A DNA stretch of 64,000 bases from Hufsiella arboris (GCF_009834875.1 NZ_WVHT01000007.1:248001-312000); one strand, 5' to 3'; shown: positions 43,552 to 53,745, counted from the first letter of the stretch. The notes: generated from the sequence alone by a model not told the origin. Numbers and translations: made by a program.

Positions 43552-44343
43552 CTATACCGCCATACCCGGATAAAACTCGATCCTCACAATATCCCCAAGG
43601 TTTAAACCAAGCAAACCGCTGGCGTTTCCTTTATTAATCGCGATCTCCAAATGGTTGCTGATGCCGAATAAGCACAGTTTTTCACCTTCGGGCACCTCAT
43701 TATAGTGCCAGCTTAATTTAGAAATCGACTCATTTCTCCTGAAATAAAGAGCGAAGTCGCGGTTGCGCTGTATCCTCGAGAAAAGATCTTTTGTGATATT
43801 GGTAATAACGTTCTGGAAGGAATCGACGTAAATAACACTTCCCCGGATGATGTCGCGCTCGATAACAGGCTGCAGGTTCATCTTTTCTTCAAGTTCGTTG
43901 ACTTGCAAGCCGATGTCTTTTAATTTACCGCCTTTTGCGAGATGAGTTGCTGCTTTTGCGAAAATATCTGTTAGAGGAAAATGGAGAAATTTGAGATCCT
44001 GCATAATATGAAGTTCCACAATTTCTTCCGCCGACTGGTCGAATAACAAGGAAAAAATTCCGTTGTCAGAACCCACAAAGTAATGATCGCGAAACTTTAC
44101 CGCAAGGTAGCGCGTGTCTTTATGATAGACAGAGTCAATGCCGATTAAGTGAACGGTTCCTTTTGGAAAATACGGATATGCGTTTTTAAGAACGAAGGCC
44201 GCCTGCGCAATGTTAAATGCGGAAATATCATGTGTTATATCAACAATATTAGCTGCTGGCAACAGGCTTAAAAGGCTTCCCTTCAATGCAGCCTGGTAAA
44301 AATCTTTGTAACCTAAATCAGTCGTAAGAGTGATTATTGCCAT
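43552..44343 (-). CDS. S-adenosyl-L-methionine hydroxide adenosyltransferase (DUF62)
   Basis: The ATG at 44343 gives 263 residues starting MAIITLTTDLGYKDFYQAALKG, the conserved N-terminal SAM-binding strand. VDITHDISAFNIAQAAFVL, VHLIGIDSVY and VGSDNGIFSLL are characteristic of the duf-62 family, which hydrolyses SAM to adenosine and methionine and is related to fluorinase and chlorinase. I see no fluorinase-type signature. The gene is divergent from phoH. Confidence 0.9.
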   Translation of the reverse strand: MAIITLTTDLGYKDFYQAALKGSLLSLLPAANIVDITHDISAFNIAQAAFVLKNAYPYFPKGTVHLIGIDSVYHKDTRYLAVKFRDHYFVGSDNGIFSLLFDQSAEEIVELHIMQDLKFLHFPLTDIFAKAATHLAKGGKLKDIGLQVNELEEKMNLQPVIERDIIRGSVIYVDSFQNVITNITKDLFSRIQRNRDFALYFRRNESISKLSWHYNEVPEGEKLCLFGISNHLEIAINKGNASGLLGLNLGDIVRIEFYPGMAV

Positions 44344-44444
44344 TAATATGTGAATATTATTTACTAATCTTGCGATAGCTTTTACCCTGCAAATATTCAA
44401 ATTTTAATTGCAATTAAAGCACCGCAAACTTAAAATACACACGC

Positions 44445-45401
44445 TTGAACGAATTAAAACTTACCCTTGAAAACATTAACCCTGTAATACTCTGGGGCTC
44501 AAACAATGAGTATTTCGAAGTCATAAAAAAGCAATTTCCTAAAATTAAGATCGTAGCCCGTGGAAACGAGGTGAAAGTTTTGGGTGATGAATCTGAACTT
44601 GCCGCTTTCAATATTCGTTTTTCAGAGTTGCTTAATCATGTTGAAAAGTTTCAAAGTTTAAGTAATAACGAGCTGGAAAGTTTGTTGGGTGCTAAAATAA
44701 CGGTTAGTTCATCGGGTGAAGTTTCTGCCGATAAATCTAGCGGGGAAGCGATTGTGTTCGGTCCGAACGGTATAGTTGTGAAAGCTCGCACCGCCAATCA
44801 ACGGCGCATGGTCGACAGCATCAATAAAAACGATATCCTGTTTGCTATCGGCCCAGCGGGTACTGGTAAAACCTATACGGCTGTTGCGCTTGCGGTAAGG
44901 GCATTGAAGAACAAAGAAATTAAAAGAATAATACTTACCCGGCCGGCTGTAGAAGCGGGCGAGAACCTTGGTTTTCTTCCGGGAGATTTGAAGGAGAAGA
45001 TCGATCCATATTTGCGCCCGCTTTACGACGCGCTGGACGATATGATCCCCGCGGAGAAACTTAAAGTATACCTCGAAAACAGAACTATCGAAATCGCACC
45101 GCTTGCATTTATGCGTGGACGTACCCTGGATAATTGTTTTGTAATCCTTGATGAAGCGCAGAACGCTACCGATATGCAGCTGAAAATGTTCCTTACCCGT
45201 ATGGGACCGTCGGCAAAGTTTATCGTGACCGGCGACGTAACCCAGATCGATTTGCCGAAAAAACAACAATCAGGTTTGCACAACGCCTTACGCATCCTTC
45301 CGGATATAAAAGGAATCGATATTATTTACCTTAGCGGCGAAGACGTCGTACGGCATAAATTAGTAAGAAGGATACTCGAAGCTTATGGCGATATTCAGTA
45401 A
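44445..45401 (+). CDS. phoH: PhoH-family ATPase, TTG start
   Basis: This 318-residue protein has an N-terminal KH-like part and a P-loop ATPase with Walker A FAIGPAGTGKTYTA, ILTRPAVEAGE, and Walker B FVILDEAQN. The start is TTG at 44445: the frame is closed by TAA at 44415, and the first internal ATG would delete about 120 residues including the KH-like part. PhoH proteins probably act on RNA. It lies 24 bp before purC. Confidence 0.9.
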   Translation: MNELKLTLENINPVILWGSNNEYFEVIKKQFPKIKIVARGNEVKVLGDESELAAFNIRFSELLNHVEKFQSLSNNELESLLGAKITVSSSGEVSADKSSGEAIVFGPNGIVVKARTANQRRMVDSINKNDILFAIGPAGTGKTYTAVALAVRALKNKEIKRIILTRPAVEAGENLGFLPGDLKEKIDPYLRPLYDALDDMIPAEKLKVYLENRTIEIAPLAFMRGRTLDNCFVILDEAQNATDMQLKMFLTRMGPSAKFIVTGDVTQIDLPKKQQSGLHNALRILPDIKGIDIIYLSGEDVVRHKLVRRILEAYGDIQ

Positions 45402-45425
45402 CCTCATATTAAGATACTTTTTACA

Positions 45426-46373
45426 ATGTCAGCAATAAAAGAAACACATTTTAATTTTCCCGGGCAAACAGGTTTTTATAAAGGAAAAGTACGGGATGTT
45501 TATACTATATCAGATAAATACCTGGTAATGGTTGTTTCTGATCGTATTTCGGCATTTGATGTGGTTTTACCTGAACCGATACCATACAAAGGCCAGGTTT
45601 TAAACCAGATTGCCGCGAAGTTTTTACAGGCAACACAGGATATCGTGCCTAACTGGGTGATCGATGTTCCTGATCCTAGTGTTACCGTTGGAAAGATTTG
45701 CCAGCCTTTTAAAGTTGAAATGGTGATCCGTGGTTATCTCGCTGGCCACGCCTGGCGTGAGTATAACGCAGGAAAGCGTGAAGTATGCGGCGTCAAACTT
45801 CCGGAAGGGCTAAAAGAAAACGATAAACTTCCTGAGCCGATCATAACGCCGACCACTAAAGCCTCTGTTGGGCATGATGAAGATATTTCACGCGAAGAAA
45901 TAATAAAAAGGAATATTGTTTCGGAGGAAGATTATGTAAAACTGGAAGAATATACACGCCTGCTATTCCAACGCGGAACTGAAATGGCAGATGAACGGGG
46001 TTTGATCATGGTCGACACGAAATATGAATTCGGCAAAGCTGACGGAAAAATTACGCTGATTGACGAAATCCACACACCGGATTCGTCGAGATATTTTTAT
46101 AAGGAAACTTACCAGGAACTTCAGGATAAAAACGAACCTCAGCGTCAGCTTTCTAAAGAATTTGTAAGAAAGTGGCTTATTGAAAACGGCTTTCAGGGCA
46201 AGGAAGATCAACTGGTTCCGGAAATGTCGCCGGAAGTTGTGAAATCAATTTCGGATCGCTATATTGAACTTTATGAAAACATCACCGGCGAGAAATTTCG
46301 GAAAACAGAATCGTCTGAAATTTTGAATCGCGTGGAAAAAAATATTAATGAGTTTTTAAATCGTCTGAATTAA
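45426..46373 (+). CDS. purC: SAICAR synthase (purine biosynthesis)
   Basis: This 315-residue enzyme joins CAIR and aspartate using ATP. Conserved features are [54 protein letters not shown] and [13 protein letters not shown]. It is the longer SAICAR synthase form (about 300 residues) rather than the compact 240-residue type. It starts 24 bp after phoH and is followed by the STAS and rnz genes on the same strand. Confidence 0.95.
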   Translation: MSAIKETHFNFPGQTGFYKGKVRDVYTISDKYLVMVVSDRISAFDVVLPEPIPYKGQVLNQIAAKFLQATQDIVPNWVIDVPDPSVTVGKICQPFKVEMVIRGYLAGHAWREYNAGKREVCGVKLPEGLKENDKLPEPIITPTTKASVGHDEDISREEIIKRNIVSEEDYVKLEEYTRLLFQRGTEMADERGLIMVDTKYEFGKADGKITLIDEIHTPDSSRYFYKETYQELQDKNEPQRQLSKEFVRKWLIENGFQGKEDQLVPEMSPEVVKSISDRYIELYENITGEKFRKTESSEILNRVEKNINEFLNRLN

Positions 46374-46415
46374 GTTTTATTTTTAATATTTGTAATCTAA
46401 ACACAATCATTCTTT

Positions 46416-46790
46416 ATGAAATTTTCGGTCGACAAGCATGAAAAATATGTTCTTATTAAACTTAATGAGTCGAAACTGAACACATTAATTGCTCCGCAGC
46501 TTAAGTCTGAATTTATCCTGATCAACGCTGAGGGTCAGCGAAACGTGATTCTTGATCTGTCGTCTGTAAAATATTCAGACTCATCAGGTTTAGGATGTTT
46601 GCTGGTAGGCCATCGCTTATGTAAGAATTCAGACGGACTTTTTATTTTATCAGGTATTAACGATAATATCGGCAAGCTCATTACCATATCTCAGCTTGAA
46701 AATGTCTTAAACATTGTGCCTACTGTAGAAGAAGGTATCGACCTGATTTTTATGGAAGAAATCGAAAAAGAACTGAGAAGAGAAGTTTAA
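46416..46790 (+). CDS. STAS-domain anti-anti-sigma-like protein
   Basis: The 124-residue protein is a single STAS domain. Its core, VILDLSSVKYSDSSGLGCLLVGHRL, contains the conserved Ser in DSSG that partner kinases phosphorylate in SpoIIAA-like proteins. No partner kinase is adjacent, so its target is unknown. It lies 15 bp upstream of rnz and is probably cotranscribed. Confidence 0.88.
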   Translation: MKFSVDKHEKYVLIKLNESKLNTLIAPQLKSEFILINAEGQRNVILDLSSVKYSDSSGLGCLLVGHRLCKNSDGLFILSGINDNIGKLITISQLENVLNIVPTVEEGIDLIFMEEIEKELRREV

Positions 46791-46805
46791 CTTTATCTGC
46801 CCGAA

Positions 46806-47717
46806 ATGAGATTTGAAGTAACCATTTTAGGCAGCAGTTCAGCAACCCCCATTTTTAACAGAAATCCAAGTTCACAGCTGTTAAACGTTAATGATCGTTA
46901 CTTTCTTATTGATTGTGGAGAAGGTACGCAGCTTCAGCTATTAAAATATGGATTTAAGGCTCAGCGAATTGAGCACATTTTTATAAGCCATTTGCATGGC
47001 GACCATTACCTGGGCCTGGTAGGCCTTCTTTCTTCCTTGCATTTAAACGGGCGCACCAAGCCGATGCACATTTTCGGGCCAGCTGATTTAAAAGAGATCA
47101 TCGAAATCCAATTCAAATACTCGCAAACGGATCTGCGTTATCCCATCTATTTTTTTGCTGTCGATCCGCAAAACCCGCAAAAAATATTTGAAAATTATGA
47201 TGTCTATGTTGAGACGATAATTTTGAATCACCGGATACCTTGTACCGGATATAAATTCAGTCAGAAAAAAAGGCAGCGAAAAATAAACCGCGAACTGGTG
47301 GAAAAGCTTGGAATTCCGGTGGAATATATTCCTTTGCTGAAAAGAGGTAATGATTATACCGACAAGGCTGGTGTAATCCATCGGGCACTTGACCTCACTT
47401 TTGAAGCCGAAGAACCAAGATCGTATGCCTATTGCTCTGACACGATTTGCAGTTGGGGCTATCTGGAGCAAATAACAGGAGTGAATACTCTTTACCACGA
47501 AGCCACTTTTTTACATGATATGTTGCCACGGGCGGAAGAAACCTATCATACAACCGCGCTTCAGGCTGGTGAAGTAGCACTAAAAGCCAATGCTTCCCAG
47601 CTGCTAATCGGGCATTTTTCGGCAAGGTACCGCGATCTCATTCCGCTGCTGGATGAAAGCCGGAGCGTATTCACCAACACGCAACTTGCCATAGAAGGAA
47701 ATACTTTTCAATTGTAG
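46806..47717 (+). CDS. rnz: Ribonuclease Z
   Basis: This 303-residue tRNA 3'-end-processing nuclease has the zinc motif SHLHGDHYLGLVGLL, DCGEGTQ, and C-terminal His/Asp ligands (YCSDT, EATFLHD, IGHFSARY). Length and motifs match the short bacterial RNase Z. The ATG at 46806 follows the STAS gene by 15 bp. Confidence 0.93.
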   Translation: MRFEVTILGSSSATPIFNRNPSSQLLNVNDRYFLIDCGEGTQLQLLKYGFKAQRIEHIFISHLHGDHYLGLVGLLSSLHLNGRTKPMHIFGPADLKEIIEIQFKYSQTDLRYPIYFFAVDPQNPQKIFENYDVYVETIILNHRIPCTGYKFSQKKRQRKINRELVEKLGIPVEYIPLLKRGNDYTDKAGVIHRALDLTFEAEEPRSYAYCSDTICSWGYLEQITGVNTLYHEATFLHDMLPRAEETYHTTALQAGEVALKANASQLLIGHFSARYRDLIPLLDESRSVFTNTQLAIEGNTFQL

Positions 47718-47805
47718 GTTCAGCTATCAGTGATGAACTATCAGCCATTAGCTAATGACTATGGACTATGAACCATGAACTATCGACTACTATGAGCTAT
47801 GCCGC
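47717..47805. repeat. CTA/TAG-rich degenerate short-repeat tract (site 3)
   Basis: Units such as CTATCAGTGATGAA, CTATCAGCC, CTATGGA, CTATGAACCATGAA and CTATCGACTA fill the spacer between the converging rnz and MlaD-like genes. The sense is opposite to the tracts at 18693 and 40455. Confidence 0.65.
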
Positions 47806-47816
47806 CTCTAATCCAA

Positions 47817-48761
47817 CTAATCTTTCTTTCCGCCGAACACTGAGAAGCTTACGTAGCGTTTAGGATGTGCTTTCAGGTCAATCATCAGCTTGTTAAGATT
47901 TGCCGCTGAACTGTTCAGGTTTTTGTAAAGCTCTTCGTCGTTAAGTAGTTTGCCTAAAGATCCCTGACCCTGGTTAATTTTCTCAACCTGCGCCTGGAAG
48001 TCGGCGATTGCTTTGTTAGCATTTTCAATCGTCTGCTGGAAGTTCGCTTTAGCAACCTCATCTGTAACTTTATCAATATTGTTCATGATCGAGGTGATCT
48101 TGGCATTGTTGTTCTTAAAGTTCGCTGAGATCGATTCAAGATTGCTTAAAATTCCTTCGATATGTGCGCTTTGTCCGCCAACAAGACCATCTACGCGTTT
48201 AGTTGTTCCTTCCAGAGTTTCAAGAGTATTTGCAATGCTGGCAAAGCTCCTGTTGAAATTCTTTTGAAATGCGGGACTGATCGTTCCGTTGATCGAAGTG
48301 AGGATTGAATCAAGCCGCGCCACCATTAGCTCTGCTTTCTTCTGAACAGGCTGAACTTGTTCAAGAAAGTTTTTTTGAATATTTGAATTGAGCGTATCGC
48401 CATCTGTGGCGTACTTCATGCTCGTCCCCAGGTCGAAAATTATCGCTTTCCCACCAAGTAAGTCGGTGCTTTCTAAACGCGCGATCGTATTTACCGGAAT
48501 TTCGTATCGTGGATTAATCTTAAATTGCGCTAAAACTTCCCCGTTTGGCTGTAAAGTCAGCGCCGCAACACGTCCGATCTGAAAACCATTAACCAATACT
48601 GGTTTTGAAACGGCAAGTCCGTCAACTCTTTCATATTTAGCGTAATAGACATCTTCGGATGAGAAAACATCGTTGCCTTTTAAGAAGCTATATCCGATGA
48701 TGAGCAAAACAATTGCTAGTATGGTAAGTACGCCGACTTTGGTTTCGTTTGAGATTTTCAA
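47817..48761 (-). CDS. MCE/MlaD-family lipid-transport protein
   Basis: This 314-residue protein has a single N-terminal transmembrane helix (VGVLTILAIVLLIIGYSFL) and an MCE domain (YYAKYERVDGLAVSKPVLVNGFQIGRV), followed by a long helical region (ANKAIADFQAQVEKINQGQGSLGKLLNDEELYKN). MlaD relatives carry phospholipids between the inner and outer membranes. It is 6 nt downstream of the amidase gene. No Mla-type ABC genes are in the window. Confidence 0.88.
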   Translation of the reverse strand: MKISNETKVGVLTILAIVLLIIGYSFLKGNDVFSSEDVYYAKYERVDGLAVSKPVLVNGFQIGRVAALTLQPNGEVLAQFKINPRYEIPVNTIARLESTDLLGGKAIIFDLGTSMKYATDGDTLNSNIQKNFLEQVQPVQKKAELMVARLDSILTSINGTISPAFQKNFNRSFASIANTLETLEGTTKRVDGLVGGQSAHIEGILSNLESISANFKNNNAKITSIMNNIDKVTDEVAKANFQQTIENANKAIADFQAQVEKINQGQGSLGKLLNDEELYKNLNSSAANLNKLMIDLKAHPKRYVSFSVFGGKKD

Positions 48762-48767
48762 TGTGTG

Positions 48768-49643
48768 CTATTCTAATTCTACTTGTTTCTTATATCCCTG
48801 AATTGCGTTTAACAAACAATTCACTACTTCTGTTTGACCGTTTTCCGAGTTCAGATAATCCTCTTCTTCAGGATTACTCAAAAATCCTATTTCTGTTAAT
48901 ACAGCCGGCATGGTAGCATGTCTCAAAACAGCAAGGCTCTGTTCCTGTACGCCTCTGTCAACACGGCCGGTTTTTATGTACTCGTCCTGTATGAGTGAGG
49001 CAAATTTAAAGCTTTGGTCCCGATATTTACTCTTAATCAGCGAAAGAAGTATTGCACTTTCCGGATCATTAGGGTCAAAACCATCGTAGTTTTCCTTATA
49101 ATCGCTTTCCAATAGAACTGCTGCGTTTTCACGGATAGCCGCGTCCTGTTCACCAAGACGCTTTGAGCCTGCGACAAAAGTCTCCACACCATGAGTAGAT
49201 GTACTTTTGGCTGATATCGTCCTGTAAACAGGTACTTTCTGCCCTTTTTTATTTCGTGTATAACCATCCTGTACACGCCGAGTTTCAACAGGCATGTTGT
49301 TGCAGTGTATCGATATGAATAAATCGGCTTTTGCGCGATTAGCAATATTCATACGTTCATAAAGCGGAATAAAAACATCCTCGCTTCGGGTATAAATAAC
49401 CCGGACGTCCTTTAAATTGCTTTCTATTGCCTGGCCAAGTTTTAGGGCAACGGAAAGGGAAACATCTTTTTCCTTCGAATATATACCGCGGTTTACACCA
49501 TCTTTACCGCCATGACCGGCGTCGATCACGATGGTTTTAATACGGTACGGCGGAAGTTTAGCAGAATAGGCAGATGATACAAACGGATGTAGGAATAAAA
49601 TTAGTAAAGAACTAATGACTCTTCTCAATGGCATTATTTTCAT
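48768..49643 (-). CDS. N-acetylmuramoyl-L-alanine amidase
   Basis: This 291-residue Amidase_3 enzyme cleaves the amide between N-acetylmuramic acid and the stem peptide. It has a hydrophobic signal region (VISSLLILFLHPFVSSAYSA), the zinc motif VIDAGHGGKDGV, the second metal His in FISIHCN and the catalytic Glu in LTEIGFLSN. A Bacteroidota-type insert with Arg/Lys-rich loops follows the second motif. It forms an operon with the MCE gene and is divergent from lptD. Confidence 0.93.
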   Translation of the reverse strand: MKIMPLRRVISSLLILFLHPFVSSAYSAKLPPYRIKTIVIDAGHGGKDGVNRGIYSKEKDVSLSVALKLGQAIESNLKDVRVIYTRSEDVFIPLYERMNIANRAKADLFISIHCNNMPVETRRVQDGYTRNKKGQKVPVYRTISAKSTSTHGVETFVAGSKRLGEQDAAIRENAAVLLESDYKENYDGFDPNDPESAILLSLIKSKYRDQSFKFASLIQDEYIKTGRVDRGVQEQSLAVLRHATMPAVLTEIGFLSNPEEEDYLNSENGQTEVVNCLLNAIQGYKKQVELE

Positions 49644-49698
49644 TAATTTTGACGGGACTTGTAATGTATCATTGCAAAAATAATATTCATCACCGAAT

Positions 49699-52332
49699 TT
49701 GAAATCTATTAACGCTTTTTTTACACGCTGTTTATTTTTGCTTTTGATACTTCTTGCCGTAAAACAGCAGGCTCATTCACAGCTTCGTGGACGTCCACCG
49801 GGAAGCGGGAGAACTCAGTCGCGTTCCGCCGCTAAAAAAACAACACCTGATACGCTAAAATCGGATACCGTTATAAATAAAAAAACAGCTACCGGGCTAA
49901 CCGCGGCGGTAAAGGCCGTAAGTGAAGATTCGATGTATATCGATAAAATGCGCGGTACGATGTATTTGTGGGGGAAGGCGCGCGTTACTTACGAGGATTT
50001 TGAACTTGACGCCGATTATATACGCCTCGATCAGAAAAATAATAAAGTTTTTGCCAGCGGGATGCATGATAAGCGTACCGGCAAATATACCGGCAGGCCA
50101 ATCTTTAAAACCGGAGGCGAGCCACCAGCGGCAACCGATTCAATGTATTACGATTTTAAAAGCAAACGGGGAAAAACGTTTGGTGTTTCTTCTGAAGTAG
50201 AAGGCGGTTACATACTTGCAGGTCAATCGAAAAAAAATGAATACGACGAGGTATTTATTAAAGATGCCATTTACACTACATGCGATTTACCGCATCCACA
50301 TTACGGCATTCACCTTAACAAAGGCATCGTCAGTGAAAAAAATATTGTCACGCGGAGTGCTTACCTGGTTATTGAAGATGTGCCATTTCCATTAATACTT
50401 CCGTTTGGATTTTTCCCGAAAGCGAACCATCGTGCTTCCGGCATATTGTTCCCGACATTCGGTGAAGATGCGTCACGAGGCTTTTACATGCGCGATTTAG
50501 GCTGGTATTTTGGTATCAGCGACTATTGGGACGCGGAGCTTCGCGGTTCGATCTATTCCAAAGGCTCCTACGAAACTAGTTTGCTGGCGCGCTACCGTAA
50601 AAATTATAAGTATGATGGTAACATCAGCTTGCGTTATGCTTCTATCAAAACCGGTGTTGAAGGTACAGTGGAAAACAAGCCGTCGAAACAATTTAACATT
50701 CAATGGTCACACAGTCAACGCCAGGAAGCCAATCCCGGAACTACTTTCGGAGCTAGTGTAAATGTGGGTACCAGTCAATACTTCACAAAGACGGCTGCCG
50801 GTGGTACTTATGACTTAAATGCGATTACACAAAATTCTCTTAGTTCAAGCATAAACTATGGAAAAACCTTTGCAAACAACCTGTTCAATTTTACTGCAGC
50901 CCTGACTCACAGACAGGACCTGCAACGTCATACAGTTGATCTTACTTTGCCGTCGTTCAGTTTAAATATGAGCACGTTGAGCCCGTTTGATAAAAAAGAC
51001 CGGGTAGGTGAACAAAAATGGTATCAGCGGCTTACAGTCGGCTACAGCTTGCAGGGTAGCAACAGTGTAACTACTTTTGATAGTTTGCTGTTTAAACCCG
51101 GTGCTTTTCAGCGTTTCCAGAATGGCTTTCAACAAAATATACCGGTAAGTTTGTCTTTGAATGTGCTGAAGTTTTTCCAGTTCAACTCCAGTGTGAATTA
51201 TACGGATCGGTTATACCTTCAGTCTTACCGAAAAAGTTACCTTTTCGCGCCAGCGCAAGAAGATGTGATTGACACCGTTCGTGGATTTGGCCATGCGTAT
51301 GACTATAGTTTGTCCACCGGGCTATCGACAAAATTGTATGGAACGGTAAATTTTAAAAAAGGGAAACTGGTAGCGTTACGCCACATTATCACTCCGCAGG
51401 CAAGTTTCAACTATAGGCCGGACTTCGGCGCGTCCAAATATGGCTACTATCGAGATATCCAGCGAAGCAAGGATCCTAATGCGCCTGTTCAACATTATTC
51501 GATTTATGACGGTGCCATATACGGTACACCTCCTTATGGAAAGCAGGCCGGAATCAGCTTCTCGGTGGATAATAATATCGAGGCAAAAGTCAGGTCGAAA
51601 TCCGATACGACAAACGCTTTTGAAAAGATACCGATTTTACAGGGTCTGTCCTTTAGCGGTAACTATAATTTTGCAGCCGATTCATTTAAATTATCACCGA
51701 TAAGTTTTTCGGGAAGAACCGCGCTTTTAAAACAGAAGCTGGGAATAAATTTTTACGGAACATTCGATCCATATCAGGTTAACTCGCTGGGCAATCGTGT
51801 TAATGAGTATGCGTTAAGCAGGGGCCAGATCGCACGTTTAACCAACATTGGCTTGTCCTGCGATTTTAGCTTTAATTCGGAGGCCGTGAAACGTCGTAAC
51901 GATAATGCCGATAAGATCGGCCAGAGTCGCAATAATATGACTCCTCAACAGGCGGAGGCACTGGCAAGGATAAGCCGTGATCCAAATTCTTTTGTCGATT
52001 TTAACGTTCCATGGAATATCACAGCATCATACAGCTTTAATTACAGCAAACCAGGATTATATACGACGGTTTCAAATACATTGAACTTTTCTGGCGATCT
52101 AAGTGTAACGCCAAAATGGAAAGTTCAATATACATCGGGCTATGATTTCCGGGCACAGAAAATGAGTTTGACGCAATTTTCCTTCTATCGTGATCTACAT
52201 TGCTGGGATATGTCGTTTCGCTGGGTTCCGTTCGGTCCGTACCAGAGCTATAGTTTCGACCTCCGCGTAAAAGCATCTATTCTGCAGGATTTGAAACTAA
52301 ATCGTCGCCGCGATTATTTTAACAACTATTAA
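49699..52332 (+). CDS. lptD: LptD-like LPS-assembly outer membrane protein, TTG start
   Basis: The 877-residue protein has a signal peptide (FFTRCLFLLLILLAVKQQAHS), an OstA/jellyroll N-domain (KMRGTMYLWGKARVTYEDFELDADYIRLDQKNN) and a long beta-barrel that ends in aromatic strands. It would insert lipopolysaccharide into the outer leaflet. The start is TTG at 49699: no ATG precedes the signal peptide, and the next in-frame Met lies beyond it. LptE is not in the window. Confidence 0.87.
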   Translation: MKSINAFFTRCLFLLLILLAVKQQAHSQLRGRPPGSGRTQSRSAAKKTTPDTLKSDTVINKKTATGLTAAVKAVSEDSMYIDKMRGTMYLWGKARVTYEDFELDADYIRLDQKNNKVFASGMHDKRTGKYTGRPIFKTGGEPPAATDSMYYDFKSKRGKTFGVSSEVEGGYILAGQSKKNEYDEVFIKDAIYTTCDLPHPHYGIHLNKGIVSEKNIVTRSAYLVIEDVPFPLILPFGFFPKANHRASGILFPTFGEDASRGFYMRDLGWYFGISDYWDAELRGSIYSKGSYETSLLARYRKNYKYDGNISLRYASIKTGVEGTVENKPSKQFNIQWSHSQRQEANPGTTFGASVNVGTSQYFTKTAAGGTYDLNAITQNSLSSSINYGKTFANNLFNFTAALTHRQDLQRHTVDLTLPSFSLNMSTLSPFDKKDRVGEQKWYQRLTVGYSLQGSNSVTTFDSLLFKPGAFQRFQNGFQQNIPVSLSLNVLKFFQFNSSVNYTDRLYLQSYRKSYLFAPAQEDVIDTVRGFGHAYDYSLSTGLSTKLYGTVNFKKGKLVALRHIITPQASFNYRPDFGASKYGYYRDIQRSKDPNAPVQHYSIYDGAIYGTPPYGKQAGISFSVDNNIEAKVRSKSDTTNAFEKIPILQGLSFSGNYNFAADSFKLSPISFSGRTALLKQKLGINFYGTFDPYQVNSLGNRVNEYALSRGQIARLTNIGLSCDFSFNSEAVKRRNDNADKIGQSRNNMTPQQAEALARISRDPNSFVDFNVPWNITASYSFNYSKPGLYTTVSNTLNFSGDLSVTPKWKVQYTSGYDFRAQKMSLTQFSFYRDLHCWDMSFRWVPFGPYQSYSFDLRVKASILQDLKLNRRRDYFNNY

Positions 52333-52393
52333 TATTTGAGTTAAGGATCCCGGTGCACGACACACCGGATTTCTTACCTACCAGATCAAGTTT

Positions 52394-53665
52394 ATGTTAG
52401 CAGAGATAATAACGATAGGTGATGAAATTCTAATCGGTCAAATCGTAGATACGAATTCGGCCTGGATGGCTACGAAGCTAAATCAAGCCGGTGTATTAGT
52501 GAAACAGATTACGTCAGTCTCCGACGATGCTGAACATATCACAGAGGCTTTGCGGCAGGCCGCTAATCGTGCGGATATCATCATCATGACCGGTGGTCTC
52601 GGTCCAACGAAAGACGATATAACAAAAAAAACACTCGCGAAATATTTTAATGCAGGTTTCAAACGCGACGAGAAGACACTCGAAAACGTAAAAAATATCT
52701 TCAAAAAATTTAACAGGCCCCTGCTTGACGTTAATATACAGCAAGCCGATGTTCCTGAAAATTGTAAGGTACTGTTAAACGAAAATGGCACAGCTCCGGG
52801 TATGTGGTTTGACGAGGATGGAAAGGTTTACGTTTCATTGCCCGGCGTTCCGTTCGAAATGATGTATCTCATGGAAGATAAGGTAATTCCAGAGTTGCGG
52901 AAAAGGTTTGAAATGGATGTAATTGTTCATCAAACAATTTTAACAGCCGGTGTGGGTGAGTCTTTTCTTGCCGAGCAGATCGCCGACATCGAAGAATCTT
53001 TGCCATCTCATATTAAGCTTGCCTATCTGCCTAAGCTCGGCATAGTGCGTTTGAGATTGAGTGCTTCTGCAGCAATAGAAAATCAAAAAACAGTCGCGGA
53101 AGTTCATAAAATATTAGCTGACGAAATCGGCGCTTATTCGAACAGGATAATCGAAAGGGTAGGAGACGCCGTTTTTGCGGTAGAAGACATTTCGCTCGAA
53201 AAAGCGCTTTTAAACTATCTTGAAAAGAGTAAATTGACGCTTTCGGTTGCGGAGAGCTGCACAGGAGGGTTTATATCGCAACTGATTACGCAGCACCCGG
53301 GTAGCAGTAAGGTTTTCTTAGGGGGTGCCGTTACTTATTCAAACGGGCTAAAAAAATCTGTATTGGGTGTTGCGAATGAAACACTGGAAAATTTTGGTGC
53401 CGTAAGTGAGCAGACAGTGCTTGAAATGGCGCAAGGCGCTATCAGGCAGCTTGGCTCGGATTGCTCGATAGCGGTAAGCGGCATAGCCGGGCCCGATGGT
53501 GGAACTGAGGAGAAGTCCGTGGGAACAGTTTGGATAGCAGTTGCTTCGGCTGATGGCGCTATCGCTAAAAAGTTCCAATTCGGTAACAAACGCCAGCAAA
53601 ATATTGAACGGGCGGCTATCAGTGCATTGACAATGCTTTTTAAATTTGTAAGAAAGTCAGTGTAA
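52394..53665 (+). CDS. cinA: CinA-family nicotinamide-nucleotide amidase
   Basis: This 423-residue two-domain protein has an N-terminal molybdopterin-binding-like domain (EIITIGDEILIGQIVDTNS, TGGLGPTKDDIT) and a C-terminal CinA/PncC domain (SVAESCTGGFISQLITQHPGSS, SVGTVWIAVA). PncC-type enzymes deamidate nicotinamide mononucleotide in pyridine-nucleotide salvage. It is followed 80 bp later by the E2 gene, which has its own promoter-like sequence. Confidence 0.93.
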   Translation: MLAEIITIGDEILIGQIVDTNSAWMATKLNQAGVLVKQITSVSDDAEHITEALRQAANRADIIIMTGGLGPTKDDITKKTLAKYFNAGFKRDEKTLENVKNIFKKFNRPLLDVNIQQADVPENCKVLLNENGTAPGMWFDEDGKVYVSLPGVPFEMMYLMEDKVIPELRKRFEMDVIVHQTILTAGVGESFLAEQIADIEESLPSHIKLAYLPKLGIVRLRLSASAAIENQKTVAEVHKILADEIGAYSNRIIERVGDAVFAVEDISLEKALLNYLEKSKLTLSVAESCTGGFISQLITQHPGSSKVFLGGAVTYSNGLKKSVLGVANETLENFGAVSEQTVLEMAQGAIRQLGSDCSIAVSGIAGPDGGTEEKSVGTVWIAVASADGAIAKKFQFGNKRQQNIERAAISALTMLFKFVRKSV

Positions 53666-53691
53666 ATTAATAATGGCAAAGCAAAGATAGC

Positions 53692-53724
53692 TTGCCTCCA
53701 AAAGCAGAAAAAAATTACTTTTGC
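53692..53724 (+). promoter_or_regulatory. Candidate promoter of the E2 gene
   Basis: TTG (53692-53694), 22 nt, TACTTTTG (53717-53724) approximates the Bacteroidota TTTG/TAnnTTTG promoter, 21 nt before the ATG at 53746. Confidence 0.5.
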
Positions 53725-53745
53725 ATCTATCACTAATTAACCGAT

